Positions 20,204 through 29,012 are shown, numbered from the stretch's first letter. The stretch: 64,000 nt of DNA from Hyphomicrobiales bacterium (GCA_900472295.1 UCIA01000009.1:104498-168497), one strand, 5' to 3'. Numbers and translations are program-made. The notes: generated by a model from the sequence alone, not told the origin.

Positions 20204-20989
20204 TTAGAAGCCGAGCACCTCGGCATTGATCGACGCTTCAAGCCCACCGTCAACCGGCACATTGGCGCCGTTGACCCAACGCGCGCCGTCCGAGCACAGG
20301 AACAGCACGACGGGCGCGATGTCGCCCGAGGTGCCGGCGCGGCCGACCCTGGCGATGTCGCTGTCGACACGGGCGTCACCCAGCACATTGCGGAACTGTT
20401 TCAGGATCGGCGTCTCGACCGGGCCGGGGCTGACCGCATTGACGCGGATGCCGCGGTTTTTGAACAGCTCCTGATGCGCGGCGCGCAACGTCCACAGCAG
20501 CAGCAGTTCCTTCGAGACGGGATAGCCTTCCTCGTCCTTCACCTGATGGTCGGCGACCACCTTGGCGACATCGGGAAAACCCTCGATGCCGACCATCGAT
20601 GCCGCGCGGTTGAGATTGGCGCGCCAGCCATAGCCGGCGATCGAAGCGACGTTGACGATGGCGCCACCTTCGCGAAGTCTTGGCGCCAGCGCTTCGGAGA
20701 GTGCGCGCAGGCCGTAGAAGTTGACGGCCAGCGTCGACACCGCGCCGGTGTTGCCGGAGAGGCCGGCGACATTGCAGAGCGCATCCATGCGCTGCGGCAG
20801 ACGCGAGACGAGGTCATCGACGCCGGCCTTGGACGAGATGTCCGCCTTGACAAAACTGCCGACCGGTGCGGCCGGCTCGCGCATATCGACGCCAATGACG
20901 TCGGCGCCAAACTGGCCGGCCAGCTCTGCCGTGCGGGCGCCGATGCCGGAGGCGACGCCGGTGACGAGAATGGTCTTGCCGAAAAGCAT
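20204..20989 (-). CDS. Short-chain dehydrogenase, coniferyl-alcohol dehydrogenase-like
   Basis: Classical-length SDR, 261 residues, with TGVASGIG cofactor motif (10-17), active-site Ser in NVASIAGYG and YPVSK catalytic Tyr-Lys, here followed by a Leu-rich helix. The insert between the Ser and Tyr (about 35 residues) matches the coniferyl-alcohol/3-alpha-hydroxysteroid dehydrogenase group. The ATG at 20989 lies two bases after the upstream permease stop. Together with the next aldehyde dehydrogenase it could oxidise an aromatic alcohol to its acid. Confidence 0.82.
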   Translation of the reverse strand: MLFGKTILVTGVASGIGARTAELAGQFGADVIGVDMREPAAPVGSFVKADISSKAGVDDLVSRLPQRMDALCNVAGLSGNTGAVSTLAVNFYGLRALSEALAPRLREGGAIVNVASIAGYGWRANLNRAASMVGIEGFPDVAKVVADHQVKDEEGYPVSKELLLLWTLRAAHQELFKNRGIRVNAVSPGPVETPILKQFRNVLGDARVDSDIARVGRAGTSGDIAPVVLFLCSDGARWVNGANVPVDGGLEASINAEVLGF

Positions 20990-20991
20990 GG

Positions 20992-22050
20992 TCACGCTTT
21001 CTCCCGCTGTGCCGTGGATTGTTGCGTCGAAGGCGCCGTGTCGCCATCGACGGCGTCTGCCGGCAGCCGGACGCGATAGCCGACCGGCAGCAGCCGCAGG
21101 CCGAAGCGCTCTTCCAGCGTTCCCCACAGGCCGCGCGGCAGGAACAGCGAGAACAGCACGGCAGTGGCGCCAAGGCCGATGAGATACCAGACGCCGGTGC
21201 CGCCGAACCAGGTCTCGATGAGGAAGAACAGCAACGCACCAAGAATGGCGCCTTCGAAGGTGCCGATGCCGCCGACCAGCACCATGAAGATCATGTAGGC
21301 GGTCCACTGAACGCTGAAGTAGGTCTTTGGCTGGAAGGTGATCGAGGTCGCCAGCCACAGCGCGCCGGCCATGCCGATGCCGAAGGCGGCGAGCACGAAC
21401 AAAAGCCGCTTGGTGCCGGTGACGCGCACACCGACCGAAGCCGCGGCCTCCTCATTGTCCCTGATGGCGCGGATCGCGGCCCCCGTGCTGCCGCGCAGCA
21501 GGCCAAACAGCATGGCAAGCAGCGCCGTCATCGCGGCCAGCGCCAGCCAGTAGATCGTCGCCCGCCTGACGCCCACGTCGTAGACATTGAGCGAGATCAG
21601 CGACGTGCCGGTTTCTCCCTGCACCAGCCGGTCGAGATTGACCAGCAGATGGGTGAGTGCTGCGATCACCCACATGCCGATGGCGAACTCGCCATTCCTG
21701 AGCCGCAGCATGAACAGCGACATTGGCCATGAGATCGCGCCGACGATGATCGCCGAGACGAACAGCGAGGCGAACGGGTTAAGGCCGGCATCGGCGAGGC
21801 GAATGGCGAAATAGGCACCGAGTCCGAAGAACACCTGCTGTCCGACAGAGACCAGACCGCCAAAGCCGGCCAGCGCATTCCACATTGCCGCCAGGATCAC
21901 ATAGATGAACAAGGCCGTCATGCGGTCGACCGCGCCGGCCGACAGGAAGTGCGGTGCAACCGCGAGCAGCGCGATGATGACGACGACCGCGATCGCCGAG
22001 ATGCGCGAAGCGGGTGTGCCGCGCTCGATGACGGGGGAGGCGGCGCTCAT
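20992..22050 (-). CDS. ABC permease, LivM type
   Basis: Permease of 352 residues from the branched-chain amino acid (HAAT) family, about nine to ten membrane segments, with the LivM signature region AIRDNEEAAASVGVRV in the cytoplasmic loop. The ATG at 22050 overlaps the LivH-type stop by four bases. It forms the channel with the product of 22047-22943. The surrounding aromatic-oxidation enzymes and the PcaQ-type promoter suggest an aromatic acid or monolignol-type substrate rather than amino acids. Confidence 0.9.
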   Translation of the reverse strand: MSAASPVIERGTPASRISAIAVVVIIALLAVAPHFLSAGAVDRMTALFIYVILAAMWNALAGFGGLVSVGQQVFFGLGAYFAIRLADAGLNPFASLFVSAIIVGAISWPMSLFMLRLRNGEFAIGMWVIAALTHLLVNLDRLVQGETGTSLISLNVYDVGVRRATIYWLALAAMTALLAMLFGLLRGSTGAAIRAIRDNEEAAASVGVRVTGTKRLLFVLAAFGIGMAGALWLATSITFQPKTYFSVQWTAYMIFMVLVGGIGTFEGAILGALLFFLIETWFGGTGVWYLIGLGATAVLFSLFLPRGLWGTLEERFGLRLLPVGYRVRLPADAVDGDTAPSTQQSTAQREKA

Positions 22051-22943
22051 GCCGGCTTCCTCACGGGCAGGCGCAGCAGGCCGCGCAGGCCGAGGCCGGA
22101 GGTGGAGAGCCGGATGAACAGCACGATCAGGAAGGCGACATGGCCGCCGATGAGAAAGCCTTGCGGATGGATCTGCGCGCCGAATGTCTGGGCAAGCGCC
22201 AGCACGATGCCGCCGATCAACGTGCCCCACAGCGAACCGGCGCCGCCGATCACGGCCGCCTCGAAGGCGAACAGCAGTTGCGGTGTGCCGGCATAGGGAT
22301 CAAAGGTGGCGCGCATGCCAAGGAACGCGCCGGCAATGCCGACCGTGACCATGGCAATGGCAGCGGCAAGCGCATTGGCGCGGCGCGCATCGACACCGAC
22401 GAGACCGGCGGTATCGGGATCTTCCGAAGTGGCGCGGATCGAGCGGCCAAGCCTGGTACGGGTGAGAAAGAGCTGCAGCCCGCCAAGCAAGATGACGGCG
22501 GCGGCGAACATGATGACGGCAAGCTTGCCGACATAGATGCTGCCCGGCCATTCCCAGGAATCGTAGGACAGGCTGCCGATATAGGGCGCCAGCGAACGCG
22601 TGTCGGCGCCGAACTGCTCGAACAGGAGATTGTCGATGACGATGGCGAGGCCGAAGGTGGTGAGGATCGGCAACAGCGCGCCGCCACGGGCGCTGCGCTC
22701 CAGCAGGAAGCGCTGCAGCGCCCAGCCGATCGCGGCCATCAGCGGCAGTACGATGAGCAGGCCGACGAAAGGCGAGATGTGGAACTGCGATGCGAGCCAC
22801 CACAGCGAATAGGCCGAAAACACGGCAAGGCTGCCATGCGCCAGGTTGATGATGCGCATCACTGAAAACATGAAGGAGAGGCCGCAGGCGATCAGCGCGT
22901 AGTAGCCACCGAGAAGGATGCCTTGGACGATCTGGTTGCTCAT
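22047..22943 (-). CDS. ABC permease, LivH type
   Basis: Permease of 298 residues, HAAT family, with the typical N-terminus (QGILLGGYYALIACGLSFMF) and the MRIINLAHGS motif of LivH proteins. RATSEDPDTAGLVGVD is the cytoplasmic coupling loop. Start and stop both overlap neighbouring genes by four bases, so the whole transporter is translationally coupled. Confidence 0.92.
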   Translation of the reverse strand: MSNQIVQGILLGGYYALIACGLSFMFSVMRIINLAHGSLAVFSAYSLWWLASQFHISPFVGLLIVLPLMAAIGWALQRFLLERSARGGALLPILTTFGLAIVIDNLLFEQFGADTRSLAPYIGSLSYDSWEWPGSIYVGKLAVIMFAAAVILLGGLQLFLTRTRLGRSIRATSEDPDTAGLVGVDARRANALAAAIAMVTVGIAGAFLGMRATFDPYAGTPQLLFAFEAAVIGGAGSLWGTLIGGIVLALAQTFGAQIHPQGFLIGGHVAFLIVLFIRLSTSGLGLRGLLRLPVRKPA

Positions 22944-23668
22944 GCGGGAACACTCGCAGCACTTTTCCGGTGCAGGCCGAAATAGGCCTTCGTCACCTCG
23001 TCGCGGGAAATGCCCTTGCTCGGGCCTTCCAGCGCAACGCGCCCTTCAAGCATGCAGATGACCTTGTCGGAGACAGATAGCGCGCGGTTGAGGTCCTGTT
23101 CGACCAGAATGATCGTCGTGCCGGAGCTGATCAGGCCCTGCAGCGAAGCGTAGACGCGGTCGACCACCAGCGGCGACAGGCCGAGCGATACCTCGTCGAG
23201 CAGCAGCAGTTCCGGGTTGCTCATCAGAGCACGGCCGATCGCCGTGGCCTGCTGCTCGCCGCCGGAGAGATGCCCGGTCTTGGCGTGGCGGCGCGGCTTC
23301 AGATTGGGAAACGTGTCGAGCACGCGTTCCACGCTCCAGTCGCCGGGACGGCCGGCGGTCTTGCCGAGCAGAAGGTTCTCCTCGACCGTCATCTGCACGA
23401 ACAGTTTTCGTCCTTCCGGCACCAGCGCGACGCCCATGCCGACCCGCTTGTGCGACGGCACGCCGGTGATATCGGCGCCGTCCCAGAGCACGCGGCCGGC
23501 CGTCGGCTGATGCGCGCCGGCGATCGCCCGCAGCAACGTCGTCTTGCCGGCGCCGTTGGCGCCGACCAGCGCCAGCGTTTGGCCACGCTCGATGCTGAAG
23601 CTCACCCCGCGAACCGCCTGCAACAGGCCGTGGCGGACAACCAGGTTCTCAACTGCGAGCAGGCTCAT
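22940..23668 (-). CDS. ABC ATPase, LivF type
   Basis: ATPase of 242 residues, with Walker A GANGAGKTT (about 36-44), LVPEGRKLF, signature LSGGEQQ, Walker B LLLLDEVSLGLSP. These match LivF. The ATG at 23668 overlaps the LivG-type stop by four bases. One of the two ATPases of the left-hand aromatic importer. Confidence 0.92.
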   Translation of the reverse strand: MSLLAVENLVVRHGLLQAVRGVSFSIERGQTLALVGANGAGKTTLLRAIAGAHQPTAGRVLWDGADITGVPSHKRVGMGVALVPEGRKLFVQMTVEENLLLGKTAGRPGDWSVERVLDTFPNLKPRRHAKTGHLSGGEQQATAIGRALMSNPELLLLDEVSLGLSPLVVDRVYASLQGLISSGTTIILVEQDLNRALSVSDKVICMLEGRVALEGPSKGISRDEVTKAYFGLHRKSAASVPA

Positions 23669-24405
23669 TTCGGGCCTCCACCGAGATAGGCGCGCACGAC
23701 TTCGGGGTCGGCCATCACCGCATTTGGCTCGCCATCGGCGATGATCTTTCCGGCATCCATGCAGATCAGTCGCTCGGCCACCTGCAGCAGGATGTGGACG
23801 ATATGCTCGATCCAGACGATGCCGATCTTGCGCCGGCGCAATTCCTTGATGGTGTCGACAAGTTCGCTCGCCTCGCCATCGGTCAGGCCGCCGCCGATCT
23901 CGTCGAGCAGAAGCAGCGTCGGCCTCGCAGCGAGCGCGCGGGCCAGTTCCAGCCGCTTGCGGTCGAGCAGGCCGAGCGTCTCGGCGCGCCGGTTGGCGAC
24001 GCCCAGCATGCCGCACAGTTTCAGCGACGCGAGCGCTTCCTCATAGGCTTCGTCGCGACCGAGCCCGGCGCCATGCGACGCGGCGACGAAGACGTTCTCG
24101 AAGGTGGTCATGCCGCTGAACGGTTTCGGCACCTGGTGCGTGCGCACCAGGCCGAGCCGGCAGCGTTGCGTTGCCGGCAGCGCCGTGACGTCGCCGCCCT
24201 TGAAAGCGACGGTGCCGGCGCTCGGCGGGAAGGCGCCTGACAATACGCTGAGCAGCGTCGTCTTGCCGGCGCCGTTCGGGCCGACAATGCCGACGGCCTC
24301 GTCTGCCGTCATGGCGAAGTCGATATCGTCGAGCACCACCAGCGCGCCGAAGCGTTTCTGGATGCCGGTGGCGGCGAGGATCGCCTGGTGTTGTGCGTGG
24401 GTCAC
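23665..24405 (-). CDS. ABC ATPase, LivG type
   Basis: ATPase of 246 residues with Walker A GPNGAGKTT and Walker B LLLLDEIGGGLTDGE, and LivG-like LGLVRTHQVPKPF. The usual signature LSGG is replaced by LGLLDRKRLELARAL, where LivG proteins have LAYGQQRRLEIARAL. A GTG start at 24405 was chosen because GAGGA lies eight bases upstream and the frame fits the short gap after the binding-protein gene. Pairs with the LivF-type ATPase. Confidence 0.87.
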   Translation of the reverse strand: MTHAQHQAILAATGIQKRFGALVVLDDIDFAMTADEAVGIVGPNGAGKTTLLSVLSGAFPPSAGTVAFKGGDVTALPATQRCRLGLVRTHQVPKPFSGMTTFENVFVAASHGAGLGRDEAYEEALASLKLCGMLGVANRRAETLGLLDRKRLELARALAARPTLLLLDEIGGGLTDGEASELVDTIKELRRRKIGIVWIEHIVHILLQVAERLICMDAGKIIADGEPNAVMADPEVVRAYLGGGPK

Positions 24406-24430
24406 GGGAGCGATCCTCGTCGGCGGTCCA

Positions 24431-25729
24431 TCAGCCGTTGTAGGGCAGAAGCTTGGCTTCGATGGGAACTTGCGGGTCGGTGGCGTTCTCGGTGACGACA
24501 TAGTCGAGCGGGAATTTGCTGCCTTCCTTGGCGGCGACCCACTGCGTGCCGATGATCGGGCCGGGCGAGACATTGGCGACTGGGCCGCTGGTGAAGTCGA
24601 CCTTGCCGATCATGGTCTCGGTGTTGAGCGTGCTCAGCGCCTTGGCGACTGCTGCCTTGTCCTTGGCGTCGGTGCTCGCCTTCAGCGCCTCGAAGCCGGC
24701 GTCGAGCAGCGACATCGAGGCGCCGAGCTGCTGCGTCCATTGCTTGCCGCTCGATGCCTCGTAGCCGTCGGCCAGTTCAGCCCCCGACACACCGGTCAGC
24801 GGCGATTTGTAGGGGAAGGCCTTGTGCCAGTAAGCAGCGCTCGAAATCTTGTTGCCGAGATCGCCGAGCGCCTCGATGTCGGACGGGAACAGCCCGGTCT
24901 TGGCGACCTGGCAGATCTTGATCTGCTTGATCAGGCCCTGCTGCGCCGCCTGGCGCCAGAAGGCGGCGAAGTCCGGCGGGATCGGGAAGGAGTTGAAGAT
25001 CTCGACGCCTTCCTGCTTGAACAGCGCGATCTGCGAGGAATAGTCGGTGGTGCCGGTCTCGTAGGCGCCGGGATCGACGATGGTAAAACCCTGCTTTGCC
25101 AGCAGCGGCGCCAGATGGGTGCGGATGGCGTTGCCGTCGGCATCGTTGGGGTACATGACGCCGACCTTCTTGTTGGTCTCGATCAGGTTCCATTGCGAGA
25201 CATAGGTCCGGAAGAACTCGTCAACGCCGAAGCCGAAATGATAGGTCCATTTGAACGGCGAGGGTTCGCCGGGCTTGGCGCCGCGGCCGAAGTACCAGGC
25301 TTCCCACGGCATCACGGTGGACAGGCACGGCACCCCTGCCGCTTCGCAGGCATCGGCGACCGGGTTGATCACCTCGGGCGTCGAGACCGCCAGCATCAGG
25401 TCGACGGCCTGGTTGTTGATGAGGTCCTTGGCGAGCTGGCCAGCGCGGGATGGATCGGACTGCGTATCCTGGTCGAGGATCTCGACGCTGTATTTCTTGC
25501 CACCGATTTCGAGGCCGCCGGCGAGCGCCTTGCGAGCGAGATCGAGCACATAGCCGTCGGTCTGGCCGAAGCCTGCGAGCGGGCCGGTGCGCGGGCTGAC
25601 GAAGCCGACCTTCAGTGTATCGGCGGCCTGCGCGAAGGCCTTGCCGCGGCCGAGCGCGAGTGCAGCAGTGCCGGCGAGCGATGTGGAGATGAACTGGCGC
25701 CGCGAGACGCCGGATTTGCTTGAGGTCAT
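24431..25729 (-). CDS. ABC substrate-binding protein, LivK type, Tat signal
   Basis: Periplasmic binding protein of 432 residues. The N-terminus has SRRQFI followed by a hydrophobic stretch, a twin-arginine export signal, unlike the Sec signal of the right-hand importer's binding protein. The core (VGFVSPRTGPLAGFGQ, YEVL-type repeats) is the type I periplasmic-binding fold of the Leu/Ile/Val family. GGAGG lies eight bases before the ATG. It heads the leftward operon and is preceded by a copy of the pcaD promoter, so it probably binds an aromatic compound funnelled to protocatechuate. Confidence 0.88.
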   Translation of the reverse strand: MTSSKSGVSRRQFISTSLAGTAALALGRGKAFAQAADTLKVGFVSPRTGPLAGFGQTDGYVLDLARKALAGGLEIGGKKYSVEILDQDTQSDPSRAGQLAKDLINNQAVDLMLAVSTPEVINPVADACEAAGVPCLSTVMPWEAWYFGRGAKPGEPSPFKWTYHFGFGVDEFFRTYVSQWNLIETNKKVGVMYPNDADGNAIRTHLAPLLAKQGFTIVDPGAYETGTTDYSSQIALFKQEGVEIFNSFPIPPDFAAFWRQAAQQGLIKQIKICQVAKTGLFPSDIEALGDLGNKISSAAYWHKAFPYKSPLTGVSGAELADGYEASSGKQWTQQLGASMSLLDAGFEALKASTDAKDKAAVAKALSTLNTETMIGKVDFTSGPVANVSPGPIIGTQWVAAKEGSKFPLDYVVTENATDPQVPIEAKLLPYNG

Positions 25730-25802
25730 GTGATATTCCTCCCTTTCCTGGCGGTGCCCGGAGGCGACCGCCGGCCTGCTCAAAATCGGTGCCGCCCGTG
25801 GT

Positions 25803-25871
25803 TCAGATCGGATATCGCCCGGCTGGCTTTGACGCGGCAGTGGAACGCCGCCAATGCCGACGAAGCGGCAC
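25803..25871 (-). pseudogene. 5' remnant of pcaD; possible 22-residue leader ORF
   Basis: The minus strand here repeats the start of pcaD: 19 bases (25867-25885) are identical to 27038-27056 and include GGAGG and the GTG start. A one-base insertion after codon 2 shifts the frame; past it, the nucleotides still read FVGIGGVPL against FVNIGGITL of PcaD. In the shifted frame translation from the GTG would give a basic 22-residue peptide ending at 25803, 73 bases before the binding-protein ATG. It may be only a relic, or translated as a leader. Confidence 0.7.
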
Positions 25872-25903
25872 GATTTCGATCCTCCCATTGCCACAGTGCC
25901 CTA

Positions 25904-25958
25904 GGCATTTGGTTTGGTAAAATGATATTTTGCGGTGTTTTATTAACCGTAGGGTTAG
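25904..25958 (-). promoter_or_regulatory. PcaQ box and promoter of left importer operon (copy of pcaD promoter)
   Basis: Read leftward, CTAACC-N4-GGTTAA (25958 to 25943) matches the known PcaQ consensus ATAACC-N4-GGTTAA in 11 of 12 positions. The 55 bases 25958-25904 align without gaps to 26966-27020 upstream of pcaD with 46 identities; the last 28 are identical. This block lies 175 bases before the binding-protein ATG. It strongly implies PcaQ control of the leftward operon. Confidence 0.85.
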
Positions 25959-26040
25959 GGGATTTGCGGCCAAAGGCTGCGCATTACCGCAGGTTTGCAG
26001 CGCCTGACCCCACGGCTGCATGGGTGCGGAAAGACTTGCC

Positions 26041-26958
26041 TCAGCCGTCGTGGCTGGCCGCTTCGCGAATGGTTTTCAGCAGCACGGCGAAGGCCGGCGA
26101 GGGGGCGGTGTCCGTACGCATCGTCAGCCCGACGGGGCCCTTGGTTTCTTCGGTGTTGACCGGCAGGGCGACGAAGACGCCGCTGGAGATTTCATTGGCG
26201 ACGACGCCGGTGGAGATGATCCACACGGCATCGCTCTGGCGCAAGAAGGCACGGCCGAAGGAATCCGAGACGGTCTCGATTTCGGTCGCCGGCGCCGTCA
26301 TGCCGTTGGTGATGAACAGGCGGTCGACAAACGGGCGGATGACCGATTCCCTTGTCGGCATCAGCACCGGGAACTCGTCGAGCCGGGCGAAGATGTCCTG
26401 ACCCGGCTGCGCCAGCGGATGGCCGGCCCGCACCACGAACAGCACCTGTTCGGAATAGAGATGCTCAAAGAAGAAGCCGGTCATGTTTTCGGGCGCCGCA
26501 AGCCGACCGACGACGAGATCGAGCGCGCCGATGCGCAATTGTTCGAGCAGCACCGCATTCTCGCCGGTGACGATCTTGATCGCGGCGCCGGTGTTTTCCC
26601 TGAGGAACAGGTTCATGGCGCGTGGCATCACCTTGGCCGACACTGTCGGCAGCGCGCCGATGCGGATAGGATCGCGGTTGATGGCGCCATCTTGGCGCAC
26701 GGAATCGACGCCGCGCTTCAAGGCGGTGATCGCGGTGCCGGCATGGCTCAGGAAGATTTCGCCGAGCCGCGTCACCCTTATGCCGCGGCCGTCGCGTTCG
26801 ACGACCGCGATGCCCAGCGCCTCTTCCAGTTCGCGCAACGTCTTGGTTACCGCCGGCGGACTGACATGAAGAAAGTCGGCGGCTCTGGCCACGCTGCCTT
26901 GCCGCGCTACCTCAAGGAATGCCTGCAGGTGACGGAACCTTATGCGGCTTTCGGACAT
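26041..26958 (-). CDS. pcaQ: LysR-type regulator PcaQ
   Basis: LysR regulator of 305 residues with an N-terminal winged helix (FRHLQAFLEVARQGSVARAADFLHVS, truncated quote avoided beyond this point) and a C-terminal inducer-binding domain (about 95-300). The sequence and its divergent position next to pcaDCHGB identify PcaQ, which in Agrobacterium and Sinorhizobium responds to beta-carboxy-cis,cis-muconate or protocatechuate and activates pcaDCHGB. Its start lies only eight bases from the PcaQ box at 26966-26981, so autorepression is expected. It is flanked on the other side by a second, inverted PcaQ promoter. Confidence 0.93.
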   Translation of the reverse strand: MSESRIRFRHLQAFLEVARQGSVARAADFLHVSPPAVTKTLRELEEALGIAVVERDGRGIRVTRLGEIFLSHAGTAITALKRGVDSVRQDGAINRDPIRIGALPTVSAKVMPRAMNLFLRENTGAAIKIVTGENAVLLEQLRIGALDLVVGRLAAPENMTGFFFEHLYSEQVLFVVRAGHPLAQPGQDIFARLDEFPVLMPTRESVIRPFVDRLFITNGMTAPATEIETVSDSFGRAFLRQSDAVWIISTGVVANEISSGVFVALPVNTEETKGPVGLTMRTDTAPSPAFAVLLKTIREAASHDG

Positions 26959-26965
26959 GGTTCTC

Positions 26966-27020
26966 GTAACCTCTCAGTTAATGAAACGGCGTAAAATATC
27001 ATTTTACCAAACCAAATGCC
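26966..27020 (+). promoter_or_regulatory. PcaQ box and promoter of pcaDCHGB-pobA
   Basis: GTAACC-N4-AGTTAA (26966-26981) matches the PcaQ consensus in 10 of 12 positions. It is followed by TAAAAT-ATC-ATTTTA (26992-27006), an AT-rich inverted repeat likely to hold promoter elements. Nearly the same 55 bases occur inverted on the other side of pcaQ. The block ends 31 bases before the pcaD GTG start. Confidence 0.87.
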
Positions 27021-27051
27021 TTGTGCAATGTGAACACGGAGGATCGAAATC

Positions 27052-27861
27052 GTGCCATTCGTCAACATTGGCGGCATCACGCTGCACCATCGCCTTTTCA
27101 AGGCGGGCGGCAACGGGCGGCCTGTCGTGTTCATCAATTCGCTCGGTACCGATTTTCGCATCTGGGACGAAGTGGTGTCTGAATTGAACGCTGACATGCC
27201 TTTGCTGGTTTACGACAAGCGCGGCCACGGGCTGTCAGACATTGGCGGCATTTCTTCGATCGACGATCATGTCGACGATCTCTCCGGCCTCATCGATCAT
27301 TTCGGACTGACCGATGTCGTGCTCTGCGGCCTGTCGGTCGGCGGCCTGGTCGCGCAAGGGTTTTATGCGCGGCGTCCCGAACTCGTCGACGGCATGATCC
27401 TGTGCGACACGGCGCACAAGATCGGCACGGCCGACAGCTGGAACACCCGCATCGCAACGGTCGAAAGCAAAGGCATCCAGGCCGTTGCCGACGCCGTGCT
27501 CAAAATGTGGTTCACGCCGGCCTTCCACACCGAGCGTGTCGCAGAGCTCGATGGCTATTGGAACATGATGACCCGACAGGCCACCGCCGGTTACATCGGA
27601 ACCTGCGCGGCAATCCGCGACGCCGACTTCACCGAGGTCGCGCAAGCCGTCGCGGTGCCCACGCTTTGCGTCGTCGGCGACCAGGACGGCTCGACGCCGC
27701 CGGACCTCGTCCGCTGGCTGGCCGACCTCATTCCCGGCGCGCGCTTCGAGATCATCCGCGATGCCGGCCACATTCCTTGCGTCGAGCAGCCCGGGGCGCT
27801 GGTCGCCCTGATCCGAGAATTTGTCGCCTCGCTTCCTCAGAGAAAGCAGATCCATGGATGA
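27052..27861 (+). CDS. pcaD: 3-oxoadipate enol-lactonase
   Basis: Alpha/beta hydrolase, 269 residues, that opens 3-oxoadipate enol-lactone to 3-oxoadipate. The nucleophile is Ser95 in CGLSVGG, and the catalytic His lies in RDAGHIPCVEQP near the C-terminus. The GTG start has GGAGGATCG upstream. First gene of the pcaDCHGB-pobA operon, eight-base overlap with pcaC. Length and order match pcaD of Agrobacterium and Sinorhizobium. Confidence 0.95.
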   Translation: MPFVNIGGITLHHRLFKAGGNGRPVVFINSLGTDFRIWDEVVSELNADMPLLVYDKRGHGLSDIGGISSIDDHVDDLSGLIDHFGLTDVVLCGLSVGGLVAQGFYARRPELVDGMILCDTAHKIGTADSWNTRIATVESKGIQAVADAVLKMWFTPAFHTERVAELDGYWNMMTRQATAGYIGTCAAIRDADFTEVAQAVAVPTLCVVGDQDGSTPPDLVRWLADLIPGARFEIIRDAGHIPCVEQPGALVALIREFVASLPQRKQIHG

Positions 27862-28267
27862 AGTGTCCAAGACCACGACCAGATACCGGACCGGCCTGTC
27901 TGTCAGGCGCTCGGTGCTCGGCGACCCGCATGTCGACCGCAGCGAGGATGCCATCACCGATTTCGACCGGCCGTTTCAGGAACTGATCACCGAGGCCGCC
28001 TGGGGCACGGTTTGGGCGCGGCCTGGCTTCAGCAGGCGCGAGCGCTCGATCGTGACGCTGGCGCTGCTCGCCGCGCTTGGCCATGATGAAGAGGTCGCCA
28101 TGCATGTACGCGCCACCGCCAACACCGGGGCGTCGCGTGACGATATCTGCGAAGCGTTCCTGCATGTCGCGATCTATGCCGGCGTGCCGGCGGCCAACCG
28201 CGCCTTCAGGATCGCCAAGGAGGTGTTTTCGGAAATGGACGGAAGCAGGAATGGCCATGCCAGTTGA
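27854..28267 (+). CDS. pcaC: 4-carboxymuconolactone decarboxylase
   Basis: Protein of 137 residues that decarboxylates 4-carboxymuconolactone to 3-oxoadipate enol-lactone. It shows the CMD/AhpD-like helical domain ([23 protein letters not shown]) and the [23 protein letters not shown] ending typical of PcaC. The ATG at 27854 overlaps the pcaD stop; its 3' end overlaps the pcaH start. Confidence 0.95.
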   Translation: MDEVSKTTTRYRTGLSVRRSVLGDPHVDRSEDAITDFDRPFQELITEAAWGTVWARPGFSRRERSIVTLALLAALGHDEEVAMHVRATANTGASRDDICEAFLHVAIYAGVPAANRAFRIAKEVFSEMDGSRNGHAS

Positions 28268-29012
28268 TGCCGGCTCGAACCGCAGGCCCGAGACCGGCGC
28301 CTTCTTCCAGCGTGACCGCAGCTGGCATCCGCCGGCGCTGACGCCGGACTACAAGACGTCGGTGCTGCGCTCGCCGCAGAAGGCGCTGCTTGCCTTCGAC
28401 AACACGGCGTCGGAAATCACCGGTCCAGTGTTTGGCCACGCCATGCTGGGTGAACTCGACGCCGACCTGATCCACAATTTCGCAAAGTCCGGCGAGAGCG
28501 CCATCGGCGAGCGCATCATCGTCTATGGGCGGGTGCTCGACGAGCGCGGCGTTGGTGTTCCCGGCGCGCTGCTCGAATTCTGGCAGGCCAATGCCGGCGG
28601 TCGCTATCGCCACAAGAAGGACGGCTATCTCGCGCCGCTCGATCCGAATTTCGGCGGCTGCGGCCGCACCATCACCGACGCTGATGGCGGCTATGCCTTT
28701 CGCACGGTGAAGCCCGGTCCTTATCCCTGGCCGAATGGGCCGAACGATTGGCGGCCCTCGCACATCCATTTCTCGGTGTTCGGCCACGGCTTTGCGCAGC
28801 GGCTGATCACGCAGATGTATTTCGAGGGCGATCCGCTGATCTGGCGCTGCCCGATCGTCGGCGGCATCCGCGACAAGGCGGCAGTCGAAGCGTTGATTGC
28901 AGTGCTCGACATGCAGTCGACGGCGCCGATGGATGCGCTCGCCTACAAGTTCGATATCGTGCTGCGCGGACGGCGCTCGACGTTGTTCGAAAACCGGCCG
29001 GAGGGCAATTGA
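28251..29012 (+). CDS. pcaH: Protocatechuate 3,4-dioxygenase beta subunit
   Basis: Iron-bearing subunit of the intradiol dioxygenase that cleaves protocatechuate to 3-carboxy-cis,cis-muconate. 253 residues from this ATG; the ATG six bases later (28257) has AGGA at better spacing and may be the real start. The ferric ligands are visible: Tyr in [10 protein letters not shown], Tyr in [10 protein letters not shown] and two His in [11 protein letters not shown]. It shares one base with the pcaG start, consistent with equal subunit production. Confidence 0.95.
   Translation: MAMPVDAGSNRRPETGAFFQRDRSWHPPALTPDYKTSVLRSPQKALLAFDNTASEITGPVFGHAMLGELDADLIHNFAKSGESAIGERIIVYGRVLDERGVGVPGALLEFWQANAGGRYRHKKDGYLAPLDPNFGGCGRTITDADGGYAFRTVKPGPYPWPNGPNDWRPSHIHFSVFGHGFAQRLITQMYFEGDPLIWRCPIVGGIRDKAAVEALIAVLDMQSTAPMDALAYKFDIVLRGRRSTLFENRPEGN

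Larger units (their letters stand above)
25730..26040. other. 311-bp intergenic region between binding protein and pcaQ
   Basis: From left to right: ribosome-binding site of the binding protein, a 73-bp leader, a 22-codon open frame derived from pcaD, a 19-bp block identical to the pcaD ribosome-binding site and start, a 55-bp promoter block matching that of pcaD, then about 80 bases of pcaQ 3' flank with no recognised feature. Confidence 0.7.

Noticed and set aside
25904..27020. Terminal inverted repeats of a mobile element around pcaQ
   Set aside because: The inverted 55-bp copies each contain a PcaQ box and point into operons, and no transposase or target duplication is present. Promoter duplication explains them better. 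Recombinational flipping of pcaQ is conceivable but the repeats are short.
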